DNA from: CBDAKK01 sp965216965
Lineage (GTDB): Bacteria > Spirochaetota > Spirochaetia > WTKD01 > G963693115
Assembly (NCBI GenBank): GCA_965216965.1
Contig: CBDCGX010000055.1
Coordinates: 1 to 11,896 of the forward strand
Reading direction: 5' to 3'
Length of the DNA stretch: 11,896 bases
Shown here: positions 1 through 7,193 of the stretch, one piece after another
How the letters are laid out: each line of letters starts with the position of its first letter
Position numbering within the stretch: the first letter of the stretch is position 1
Translations under genes and position numbers: made by a program
Notes under the pieces: generated by a model
Database searches by the model: none
What the model was told of the DNA's origin: nothing
The model's input: only the letters and a program-made list of their open reading frames with translations

Positions 1-48
1 TTTTTTAGTAAAGCAACTGTGTATACGACACCTTCGAGACGTTTTGGT

Positions 49-64
49 GGCCCTGAAAAGGGCC
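49..64 (-). promoter_or_regulatory. Histone mRNA 3'-end stem-loop (orphan)
   Basis: Read on the minus strand the sequence is GGCCCTTTTCAGGGCC, followed directly by ACCAAAA. This matches the metazoan replication-dependent histone 3' stem-loop consensus (GGCYCUUUUCAGRGCC, then ACCA), which binds SLBP and directs U7-dependent cleavage of non-polyadenylated histone mRNA. The six-base stem and the TTTC loop are perfect. A minus-strand histone gene should end within some tens of bases at higher coordinates, but 65-200 read on that strand is AT-rich, full of stops and shows no Lys/Arg-rich frame. I infer an orphan processing signal left by insertion, deletion or rearrangement at the edge of a histone gene. 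Chance occurrence of all 16 bases plus ACCA is unlikely but not excluded. Confidence 0.6.
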
Positions 65-440
65 GTAGTTAGATAAGGGGGAATTTGTATTTATTTTTAT
101 TATTTTTATTTGTTTTATTATACAAACCTTGATATTTTATGTATGAATGATGTGTGGAAGGGCGACTCTGGATGGTTATTCTGTCTCTGGCAGTGCAGTA
201 TTTCCGTATTTTATCCTGTATATAAAACAAATGTGTTTTAAATATATTCTTTTTAATATTGTTATTAAAATGTGTTCATGTTTAGTTTTAATTAGCAAAC
301 CTTTTTTACAGATTTTAAATTTTAAAATAATTAAATTCCCGGAGTTAATCTGGGAATACCTGAAAACCCTACTGGTTAAATATTACCAGATAGGCTGTTT
401 TTTCAGGTAATTAGACAGCAATGGTAGTCTTGCCATCCGT
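65..440. other. AT-rich stretch, nothing assigned
   Basis: Low-complexity T-rich and AT-rich DNA (for example 91-125). The open frame at 147-410 on the plus strand has a composition typical of translated AT-rich non-coding DNA and no recognisable motif. I see no gene, RNA or mobile-element terminus here. Confidence 0.4.
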
Positions 441-1130
441 ATAGGTGATTGTGGTTAAAACCAAGCGCACGAATGCTCAAGGATTCACTTTGGGCCCTCT
501 GGCTTCCGATGGATGGCCCGGTCTTCGTCAATCTCCACCACACAGTGCAAGACGGCTTGGATTACCTCTCTCAACATCATCGGCGACTCTCCGCTCACTG
601 GAATGGACTACCATGGGCAACGGGGGAAGGAATGTTAGGTGGTTAGGATGTTAGGGGGCGTTAGGGCATTGTCGGCTTTTGGCCGATAGGTTTAGGGACG
701 GCTAGCATCCCTCCCCTCATAGTTGTCCCCTTGGACGCCGGCCCGGTGGGGTGGTGGGAGCGCAGAGCCCTGGATGTCTCTTGCCGCTCAGTTTGGTGGC
801 ATGCGGCTCAACCTTTTCCAACCTTCCTCTAGGGCTTAAAATTATTATAGTAGGAATTAATACATATTTTGGCCAGCCCGATTAAAATTATGCGTCATGC
901 TAACTAAGTAAACTAACAAAACTACTTATCAAATTTGATCGACGCATCAAAATTCAGTAAAGTCCCAACCCCCCATTGGTCTTAAATTCCAAATTGGCCC
1001 CAACAACTCCTTCCCCCTGCTACGGACAGAGTCACTGGCTATGCCAGAGGCTGTGCCCGCGAGCGGGCGTGTCTGAACCTTCATTGGACATAGACACGTA
1101 AATACAGTTTCCCGATTCCCGATTCCCGAT
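441..1130. repeat. GC-richer unclassified segment, probably a dispersed-repeat fragment
   Basis: This block is clearly richer in G and C than both flanks and has a composite look. It includes a short minus-strand open frame (485-607, 40 codons plus stop) that reads protein-like, with runs such as LREVIQAVLHCVVEIDED, but is bounded upstream by a TAG. It also includes four degenerate GTTAGG-type motifs at about 629-668 and a C-rich stretch around 966-1020. No terminal repeats or target duplications are visible, so the element class cannot be named. Calling it a dispersed repeat is inference from its texture. Confidence 0.3.
1111..1130. repeat. CCCGATT short tandem repeat (three units)
   Basis: Three consecutive 7-base units CCCGATT, CCCGATT and CCCGAT, the last one base short. 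It marks the right edge of the GC-richer block before T-rich sequence resumes. Confidence 0.8.
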
Positions 1131-1386
1131 GATCTGGAAGATTATATATTCTTGGCTTGAGTCGTGAAGTCCTTTTTTTTTTATCTGTGTTTTGTGTTTT
1201 CATATATTTGTTGTTACTTACTCATAAGTTTCAGAGTCGTCGTTGTGCAAGTTACGTGAGTCTGTTTTATTAACAATCCATTTTGTTTTTTAGTTCTGTT
1301 TGTATTGTCTATTGTGTGTACTTTGTATTTTATTTCAGTTGGTATTGTTTGTATGTTTAGTTTGTGTATTTGATGATCAGGAAGAT

Positions 1387-1446
1387 CGCCATTTTGTCCA
1401 CCATTTTGTCCGCCATCTTGGCAACCATTTTGTCCGCCATTTTCAT
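1387..1446. repeat. 12-bp tandem repeat with YY1-like cores (five units)
   Basis: Five adjacent 12-base units related to CGCCATTTTGTC lie at 1387, 1399, 1411, 1423 and 1435. Each contains an RCCATYTT core, and the third, CGCCATCTTGG, matches the known YY1 consensus (GCCATNTT) very well. Read on the minus strand the units encode a repeating K-M-A/V-D pattern, but there is no surrounding frame to support a protein. The array lies about 95 bases upstream of the ATG of the candidate coding region at 1540. It could be promoter sequence or the 5' UTR of a mobile element; both are inferences. Confidence 0.6.
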
Positions 1447-1539
1447 TTTGTTATTGGGTGGGTCTTCTTTTGTATGCCAGTACGAAGGGTAGAAATAACC
1501 TCTCTTATATTAGTGATATTTTGGCCAGCGAGTCTTTTA

Positions 1540-2123
1540 ATGATAAAATTCAGTGGGATCACAGGGGGGAATGTAGATATCAATAAAGATGATATAATAA
1601 ACCATTAATTAAGTCAGGACTTTCAACACCTCCAAAGGCTGGTAGGGGCATTCAAACAAGACCAGATACGCCACATACCAACACCGGGGAACTAATGAAT
1701 GCCACAGTAAACCTAACTTCCCCCGAAACAATATCTCCAAGACAAGTACATGTTCTTGTCCTAACGGACATGACTTCAGATATAGAGGATATAGAGGATA
1801 TACAAAATAAAAATTAAAATGTTTCAAAAAACCTTGTGTCCGAGTTGTCCTTTGATGGAGGAAGTGGCTCATCCAAAACAACACTGGACACGGTAAGAGC
1901 TAAAAAACGTCCGGCTGGATCGCCAGAGGAGTTAAAGGTAAGTGCAATATATAATAATAACGAATGTACATTTAGAGATCAACGGTGTTCAAGCCACACA
2001 ATTTTAAAACTCCGGAACACTACCCATCTAAAAGAAATTAGGAGAATTCAAATAGATAAAAAAAATCCAACTAGTTATGAGTTGTTATTTTTACAGAAAT
2101 CATTGGCCATAATTGGTTGCTGA
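1540..2123 (+). pseudogene. Candidate coding region with splice-like borders, broken; unrecognised protein
   Basis: An ATG at 1540 opens MIKFSGITGGNVDINKDDII, which stops at 1606-1608. Adding one T to the TT at 1605-1606 would continue into LIKSGLSTPPKAGRGIQT and on to 2123. That downstream frame has one further stop, TAA at 1815-1817, between IEDIQNKN and NVSKNLVSELSFDGGSGS. The reading is Ser/Thr/Asp-rich, then basic (RAKKRPAGSPEELK). An excellent donor (AAG|GTAAGTGC) follows codon 1935-1937, and a pyrimidine-rich tract with CAG ends at 2096, predicting a 159-base intron in phase 0. Exon 2 would start KSLAIIG and runs straight into the 34-bp minisatellite. I do not recognise the family. Alternatives are a retrotransposon ORF1 remnant or a decayed host gene. 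The codon-like texture is seen; the gene status is inference. Confidence 0.35.
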
Positions 2124-3594
2124 AGTGTAGTCTATAATACTATAACGAATTGGTTGTAGTCTGGTATATGATACTATAGAAAATATGTTGAGGTCTGGTC
2201 TATGATACTATAGAATATCTCCTGAGGTCTGGTCTATGATACTATAGAACATTTGCTGAAGTATGGTCTATGAGACTTTGGAAAATCTCTTGAGGTCTGG
2301 TCTTTGATACTATAAAAAATCAACTGAAGTCTGGTCTAAGATGCTATAGTAAATCTGCTGACGTATGGTGTATGATACTATAGAAAGGCTGCTGAAGTGT
2401 AGTCTATGATATTATAACGAGTTGGCTGTAGTCTGGTCTATGATACTATAGAAAATCTGTTGAGGTCTGGTCTATGATACTATAGAAAATCTGCTGAGGT
2501 CTGATCTATAATACTATAGAAAATCTGCCGACCTCTGGTCTATGATACTATAGAAAATCTGCTGAAGTCTGGTCTATGATACTATAGAAAATATGTTGAG
2601 GTCTGGTCTATGATACTATAGAAAATCTGCTGAGGTCTGGTCTATGATACTATAGAAAATATGTTGAGGTCTGGTCTATGATACTATAGAAAATCTGCTG
2701 AGGTCTGGTCTATGATACTATAGAAAATCAGCCGAACTCTGGTCTATGATACTATAGAAAATCTGCTGAAGTATGGTCTATGATACTATAGAAAATATGT
2801 TGAGGTCTGGTCTATGATACTATAGAAAATCTGCTGAAGTGGTCTATGATACTATAGAAAATATGTTGAGGTCTGGTCTATGATACTATAGAAAATCTGC
2901 TGAGGTCTGGTCTATGATGCTATAGAAAATCAACTGAAGTCTGGTCTAAGATACTATAGTAAATCTGCTGAAGTCTGGTGTATGGTACTATAGAAAGGTT
3001 GCTGAAGTGTAGTCTATAATACTATAACGAATTGGTAGTAGTCTGGTATATGATACTATAGAAAATCTGGTGAGGTCTGGTCTATGATACTATAGAAAAT
3101 ATGTTGAGGTCTGGTGTATGATACTATAGAAAATCAACTCAAGTCTGGTCTAAGATACTATAGTAAATCTGCTGAAGTCTTGTGTATGGTACTATAGAAA
3201 GTTTGCTAAAGTGTAGTCTATAATACTATAACGAATTGGTTTTAGTCTGGTATATGATACTATAGAAAATCTGCCGACCTCTGGTCTATGATAGTATAGA
3301 AAATCTGCTGAGGTCTGATCTATGATACTATAGAAAATCTGCCGACCTCTGGTCTATGATACTATAGAAAATCTGCTGAAGTATGGTCTATGAAACTATG
3401 GAAAATCTGTTGACGTCTCGTCTGTGATACTACAAAAAATCAACTGAAGTCTGGTCTAAGATACTATAGTAAATCTGCTGAAGTATGGTGTATGATACCA
3501 TAGAAAGGCTGCTGAAGTGTATTCTATGATATTATAACGAGTTGGATGTAGTCTGGTCTATGAGACTATGGAAAATCTGTTGAGGTCTGGTCTT
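2117..3594. repeat. 34-bp minisatellite, about 43 units, with higher-order repeats
   Basis: A continuous head-to-tail array of 34-base units, most carrying the core CTATGATACTATAG followed by AAAATCTGCTGAGGTCTGG or close variants. Phase is kept almost perfectly. A diagnostic variant unit (GTGTAG or GTGTAT before an ATAACGARTTGG segment) occurs at 2125, 2397, 3007, 3211 and 3517. The spacings are 272, 610, 204 and 306 bases, which are 8, 18, 6 and 9 units, the 610 being short by the 2-base deletion visible near 2833. A four-unit block starting AAAATCAACT recurs at about 2313, 2927, 3131 and 3437. There are no unique spacers. The left edge overlaps the end of the candidate coding frame, and the right edge abuts a short open frame at 3590-3673. 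Confidence 0.95.
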
Positions 3595-3786
3595 CAAATG
3601 GGATGTTGATTTAACGTTCCAGGTAAATACGACTTTCTTATTTGAACCAACAGTAACAAGAGAAAATAATTAGTCTTCGTGTTTTTAGCGATTTTTATAT
3701 TACAAAAGTGGTGTTGCATAGTTGAGGAATAATACTTATATGTACTGGTAGTAATACAGTAAAAAAACATCTATTTTATTTTACAT

Positions 3787-3940
<154 letters not shown>

Positions 3941-4142
3941 TTAAAAAGTATAGATATCTCAAGGTATTGATTGTTAGTAATATGGCAATTAAAATATCTC
4001 ATTTTGTTTGATTATTAGTCAGTGTTTGTTTACATTTCTGCAAGCCCGTAATTTTAGTCCCATGAAACAGAACGTATTTGTAAGAAATATACTAAGTCAA
4101 AATTGGGTAGGGACGTAATGGTACATATTCATTTATTTATTT

Positions 4143-4208
4143 CTCAGAAATCGCCTAACTAACTGTGTTGATCAAAGACAACGTCAAATGATATTAATCT
4201 ATGGACAT
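4143..4208 (+). repeat. Short dispersed repeat, copy A (uninterrupted)
   Basis: The segment containing GACAACGTCAAATGATATTA is repeated at 4881-4919 joined to 5271-5297, where a SINE has split it. The best-conserved part (4169-4208) differs at two positions from the reconstructed copy B; similarity upstream of it is weaker. Identity is lost after GGACAT. Confidence 0.7.
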
Positions 4209-4441
4209 CTTTAAATAATATTTTGAAAATAAAATTGACTATGGACGTTCATTTATTTTGGCTGTTATTAGTTAGATTTTGCAAGAATTGCATTATCAAT
4301 ACTTTTTAAATTTCTTTCGATGTGTTTAAAAGTGAAAAAAAGGAAGGTAGGGCTGGTGAATGAACAGGAGTCAAGCAACTGGCTGGATGATGTTAACATC
4401 TCAATAATAGACTTCAAATGCAGTCAAGGGATACTGATTCA

Positions 4442-4485
4442 CTTGATCATGTTGATCAAACATCTTGATCATGTTGATCAAACAT
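4442..4485. repeat. 22-bp tandem duplication containing a dyad
   Basis: Two identical 22-base units at 4442-4463 and 4464-4485. Each contains TTGATCA-TGT-TGATCAA, a perfect inverted repeat around three bases. In an animal genome there is no specific regulator to assign to it. Confidence 0.9.
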
Positions 4486-4689
4486 AAATATCAGAACCAT
4501 AGCCTGCTTTACAATAGTATACTTGAAAGTAACTGACAGACCCAGCTCCGGGTAAAACTAATGTTCTTTAACCATCCTGAGGCATGAGGGCAATGCAGCA
4601 TCTTTACTCTTTTTTAATACTCATCATACATGTATTGTAATCTGCTGAGCCAAGTAGGCTGTTAGTGTTTTGTTGGATTTACAATTATT

Positions 4690-4896
4690 TTATGCTGTAT
4701 CAAGTGGTGGTTCCTTTTTCACAAATTTCACTGACAAATATTGTGTCTCGCATATGTGACAAAAGCAAAGTTGATGTGACTTAAACATGCAAAAAACACC
4801 CCAAAAAGACTCCCCTGTGACATTTTGAAAATGTTGAGATGTGACAAATTGTGACTTGCCATTAAATATGAATCCATTCTCTGAAAATTGACGAAC
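4690..4896 (-). other. Minus-strand open frame, possible exon, unrecognised
   Basis: A 68-codon frame without an ATG at its head, preceded by TTTTCAG that could act as a splice acceptor near 4886. It ends with TAA at 4690-4692. The translation includes NGKSQFVTSQHFQNVTGESF, then HQLCFCHICETQYLSVKF, and finally VKKEPPLDTA. The Cys-rich part (CFCHIC) does not make a complete zinc-binding motif. A competing ATG-started frame of 79 codons (4728-4967) overlaps it. Neither is recognised, and both may be chance frames. Confidence 0.2.
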
Positions 4897-4919
4897 TTAC
4901 TGTTTTTGATCAACGACAA
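4881..4919 (+). repeat. Dispersed repeat copy B, left part
   Basis: The left piece of the repeat seen intact at 4143-4208, cut by the SINE at 4920-5258. It continues at 5271-5297 after the duplicated target bases. Confidence 0.6.
4908..4919. repeat. SINE target-site duplication, left copy
   Basis: GATCAACGACAA immediately precedes the SINE tail. It matches CATCACCGACAA at 5259-5270 in 10 of 12 positions and agrees with the empty-site repeat copy at 4170-4181 (GATCAAAGACAA). Confidence 0.7.
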
Positions 4920-5258
4920 GGAAGGGAGGAAGGAAGGAAATGTTTTATTTAACGACGCACTCAACACATTTTATTTACGGTTATATGGCGTCAAAAATAT
5001 GGCAAAGGACCACTCAGATAACGAGAGAGGAAACCTGCTGCCGCCACATGGGCTACTCTTTCCGATTAGCAGCAAGGGTTCTTTTATATGCATCATCCCA
5101 CAAACAGGATAACACATACCACGGCCTTTGTTACACCAGTCGTAGAGCACTGGCTGGAACGAGAAATAGCTCAATGGGTCCACCATGAAGGATCGATCCG
5201 ACGACCCATCGCACCATGAGGGAACGCTCTTACCACGGAGCTACATCTCGCTCCCCTT
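4920..5258 (-). mobile_element. Full-length tRNA-derived SINE (mollusc-type)
   Basis: On the minus strand the element begins near 5258 with a tRNA-like head. TAGCTCCGTGGT resembles an A box and GATCGATCC fits the B-box pattern. A conserved body follows (about 4990-5160, including TTGCTGCTAATCGGAAAGAG), then a tail reading GTTAAATAAAACATTTCC and simple CCTT-type repeats. I recognise this body and tail from abundant SINEs in mollusc genomes. The body may be one of the conserved central domains described for metazoan SINEs (Meta or Nin type), but I cannot settle which. Near-perfect 12-base duplications flank it. It inserted into the dispersed repeat whose intact copy is at 4143-4208. SINEs encode no protein and depend on LINE reverse transcriptase. 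The overlapping open frames are shadows. Confidence 0.88.
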
Positions 5259-5270
5259 CATCACCGACAA
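5259..5270. repeat. SINE target-site duplication, right copy
   Basis: CATCACCGACAA directly follows the SINE head and pairs with 4908-4919, with two differences. Confidence 0.7.
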
Positions 5271-5297
5271 CGTCAAATGATATTAATCAATGGACAT
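5271..5297 (+). repeat. Dispersed repeat copy B, right part
   Basis: CGTCAAATGATATTAATC and the following bases to GGACAT match 4182-4208 with one difference. Together with 4881-4919 this rebuilds the interrupted repeat. Confidence 0.7.
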
Positions 5298-5734
5298 AGT
5301 GTCGGAATAGTTTTTACTGTAATTAGTAGCGTCGGAAGCAGTATGACCATGGCCATACTATGTTTTGGGTCAGATCTATCTATCTGTTTGTCTGTCTATC
5401 TGTTTTTCCGTCCGTCTATCTGTCTATGTATATATGTGTGTTTGTACCAACTTTTAATTGCTTTCGACGCCACTGGTGGAAAAGTATATTGATAAAACTA
5501 TGTTATAACTACTTTAACAAAATCAGAAGATAATGTCCAACGGTCTCTATATGGAAGGTGCTTGGATAAAGATATATACCATTATTTAGCAAAGGTTTAT
5601 TCATGTTATTTGTTTTGGTGCACAGAATATTATTCGAATCGTTTAATGAGATATAATAGCGGATAATGCCTTACCAAGAACAAATCAGTTAGAAATTATG
5701 AGGGTTTTTTAAATTAGTTTGTTTTTACCGATAG
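5298..5734. other. Spacer with degenerate tetranucleotide tract
   Basis: AT-rich DNA with a degenerate TCTA/TCTG tract at about 5375-5430 and an imperfect palindrome (GTATGACCATGGCCATAC) at 5341-5358. The last 25 bases are pyrimidine-rich and end in TAG, serving as a possible 3' splice site for the candidate exon at 5735. Confidence 0.4.
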
Positions 5735-5842
5735 ACTGGGGAATCAGTGTCCATTGATGCAGAACTCGCAACAATCCTGGCTTTCACACGATACAAGAAC
5801 TGCTTTGAATTCGAAGATGTTACAGAGGCCATTACAAACAAA
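5735..5842 (+). other. Candidate internal coding exon, 36 codons, unrecognised
   Basis: A T-rich tract ending ACCGATAG precedes the segment, and AAA|GTAAGC follows it, giving plausible acceptor and donor sites. Between them is a 108-base open frame in phase 0 at both ends. It reads TGESVSIDAELATILAF followed by TRYKNCFEFEDVTEAITNK, which has the balanced, amphipathic composition of real protein. I do not recognise the family and no partner exon is convincing within 2 kb on either side. A second frame across the same bases is also open but reads less like protein. It may be an exon of a host gene with large introns or an exon remnant. Confidence 0.35.
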
Positions 5843-6071
5843 GTAAGCATTAGTCTATAAATAATGACACAGCGGGCAAGCGCTTGTCACAATGATTCAG
5901 ATTTAAAGGACCAACTTAGACCAGGAGCCCAGAGGGTCGAACCTAGACGAACAAGGTACCAATATCTGATCATATAGCGATCTAGTTACCAACATGAGAT
6001 GCTCAGACGTGGACGTCTGCCGGGGTCCAGTCGCTGGGTTTGGTCCTGGAGACCCTTAAACGGACCCCAAT

Positions 6072-6371
6072 AATTGGTTGAACTCATACATTCGAGGTAC
6101 CGGTCGAAACCGATTTTATATGAAAGAGTATATCACACCGAGTATGAAATGGCCCCTAACTGACGACTGGACCCCTGGGATGGCTCAAACTGTCACCCCA
6201 AAGATGCCCCCCCCCCCCCCCCCACAAGGTATGAAAATGGTTTTACTCATACATTCGATGTACCGGTCGAAACCCATTTTATATGAAAGAGTATATCACA
6301 CCGAATATGAAATGGCCCCTAACTGACGCATAGACCCCTGGGATGGCTCAAACTGTCACCCCAAATACGCC
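6072..6371. repeat. 163-bp tandem duplication, nearly two copies
   Basis: The block starting ACTCATACATTCGAGGTACC at 6082 is repeated from 6245 with few substitutions, for instance GAGTATGAAATGG against GAATATGAAATGG. Copy 1 carries a C17 tract at 6207-6223 near its end; copy 2 ends at about 6371 without it. The 82-codon open frame across both copies (6078-6326) follows from the repeat and carries no recognisable motif. Confidence 0.93.
6207..6223. repeat. C17 homopolymer
   Basis: Seventeen consecutive C on the plus strand, positioned at the junction of the two 163-bp copies. The exact length is uncertain in any read-based assembly. Confidence 0.9.
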
Positions 6372-6392
6372 TCTTGATATAAGATGGAATAA

Positions 6393-6482
6393 TTCTTTCT
6401 CTTACCCATTTAATACATCCTTTAAGTTAATTCTACTTCTTCGTATTTTAATTTGATCAATTCAAACGATGCATTAAAATTA
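6393..6482 (+). repeat. Left 90-bp terminal inverted repeat of host element
   Basis: Starts TTCTTTCTCTTACCCATTTA and is the reverse complement of 10316-10405 with three mismatches and no gaps (87/90). Similarity stops abruptly at both ends of the arms. Confidence 0.88.
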
Positions 6483-6483
6483 G

Positions 6484-6740
6484 CCCGCTAGCCGGCCGAC
6501 GACGACGACGACGACGACTGGAGACGTGCAGGAGTCGCCGCGGCTGTTGGCACGTCGTAACGCGAAAGAATCGGTCAAAGTCGCATCGATTTGAAATCGA
6601 GAGATTTGGACCCGTCGCAACGTACCCTCCCAGCTTGCGAAAGGTCGCTTTCGGCCGAAAAGTGGCCATCGCCGCACCGGTCGGTGCTGGCCGTCGCAGA
6701 CGATGGGAAGCAGGCCAGGCAAGACCAAGCCAGGCACATG
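6484..6740. other. GC-rich island inside the TIR element
   Basis: The composition changes sharply from AT-rich flanks to a GC- and CpG-rich stretch. It begins with seven GAC units (6498-6518). Two minus-strand frames are open across it (6457-6780 and 6480-6737), but they overlap, contain Arg or Val homopolymers from the GAC repeat and have no recognised domain. I see no rRNA or tRNA similarity. Confidence 0.5.
6498..6518. repeat. (GAC)7 microsatellite
   Basis: Seven uninterrupted GAC units. They produce the poly-Arg and poly-Val runs in the overlapping spurious frames. Confidence 0.95.
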
Positions 6741-6746
6741 CTATCA

Positions 6747-6900
6747 TTTTTTTTTTAAATTTGAAACGTATATATCTCATTGAATAAAAAGTGTTTTAAT
6801 TTTATTACATGTTCATTTATGGGGGACGTGAATGTAGTGAACCCCAAACACTACACTACAAGTAGGAAAACCTACATTGTAGCCTTAACTTTAGAAATGG
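6747..6900. repeat. Long direct repeat flanking the LINE, left copy
   Basis: From a T10 run through AAATTTGAAACGTATATATC to TTAGAAATGG this matches 9787-9939 essentially base for base, except for one extra T. It abuts the poly(A) end of the minus-strand LINE, as expected of a target-site duplication, though it is far longer than the usual 5-20 bases. An internal hairpin is present (CTACAAGTAGG, AAAA, CCTACATTGTAG). Confidence 0.92.
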
Positions 6901-6902
6901 CC

Positions 6903-6926
6903 TTTTTTTTTTTTTTTTTTTTTTTT
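6903..6926 (-). repeat. LINE poly(A) tail (A24 on the minus strand)
   Basis: Twenty-four consecutive T on the plus strand, lying between the LINE 3' UTR and the left direct repeat, with two extra bases (CC) next to the repeat. Confidence 0.9.
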
Positions 6927-7093
6927 CAGGCAATGAACCGGGTTCTCCTTGAATACTACTAATAAAATTATGTACAAAAACATCTTTTAGTGCTTGTTTT
7001 TAAAGTGTTTGGGTGTGTGCTTGTTTTCTTTAACATTTAGTGCATGCATTAAAAATTTTTAAACAGCTTAAATGATCCTAACCCGGTTTTGAG

Positions 7094-7132
7094 GGCCTGG
7101 CCTCCAAAGCTACAAGCTAGGAGGTCCAGGCC
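7094..7132 (-). other. Hairpin 1 in the LINE 3' UTR
   Basis: Plus-strand GGCCTGG CCTCC pairs with GGAGG T CCAGGCC, leaving one bulged base. An inner AGCT-ACA-AGCT can extend the stem. It is absent from coding sequence and sits about 110 bases from the ORF stop. LINE 3' hairpins can be recognised by the element's own RT; that role here is inference. Confidence 0.65.
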
Positions 7133-7193
7133 TTTCATTTATTTACGTTTTTGTGCAATTTTAGCCGTTAATTAGCATAGTTTATATGTAATT

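Larger units (their letters stand above)
3941..4880. other. AT-rich spacer without a supported gene
   Basis: Mostly AT-rich DNA. It contains one copy of a short dispersed repeat (4143-4208), a 22-base tandem duplication (4442-4485), and a 55-codon plus-strand open frame at 4320-4487 (starting MCLKVKKRKVGLVNEQ) that I do not recognise and do not call as a gene. A cluster of TGTGAC motifs lies at 4755-4857. Confidence 0.4.

Noticed and set aside
881..960. Possible inverted repeat and similarity to the TIR arm
   Set aside because: Only seven bases (ATGCGTC/GACGCAT) pair reliably, and the resemblance to the 90-bp arm is confined to short AT-rich words.
860..1530. Solo LTR pair, from a shared ATATTTTGGCCAGC word at about 867 and 1516
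   Set aside because: The match is only 14 bases with unrelated flanks and no LTR-type ends.
2117..3594. CRISPR-like array
   Set aside because: Units are contiguous 34-bp repeats with no unique spacers, in a eukaryotic context without cas genes.
5160..5258. tRNA gene on the minus strand
   Set aside because: The A- and B-box matches belong to the SINE head; there is no complete cloverleaf and the sequence continues into the SINE body.
5277..5492. 71-codon plus-strand frame
   Set aside because: It begins in the dispersed repeat and crosses a degenerate TCTA/TCTG tract; no domain is seen.
6484..6740. Ribosomal RNA or spacer fragment suggested by high GC
   Set aside because: No conserved rRNA segment could be recognised on either strand.
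6457..6780. Arg-rich minus-strand protein of 107 codons
   Set aside because: The Arg run comes from the GAC microsatellite, the frame crosses the TIR arm and the direct repeat, and a second overlapping frame is equally open.
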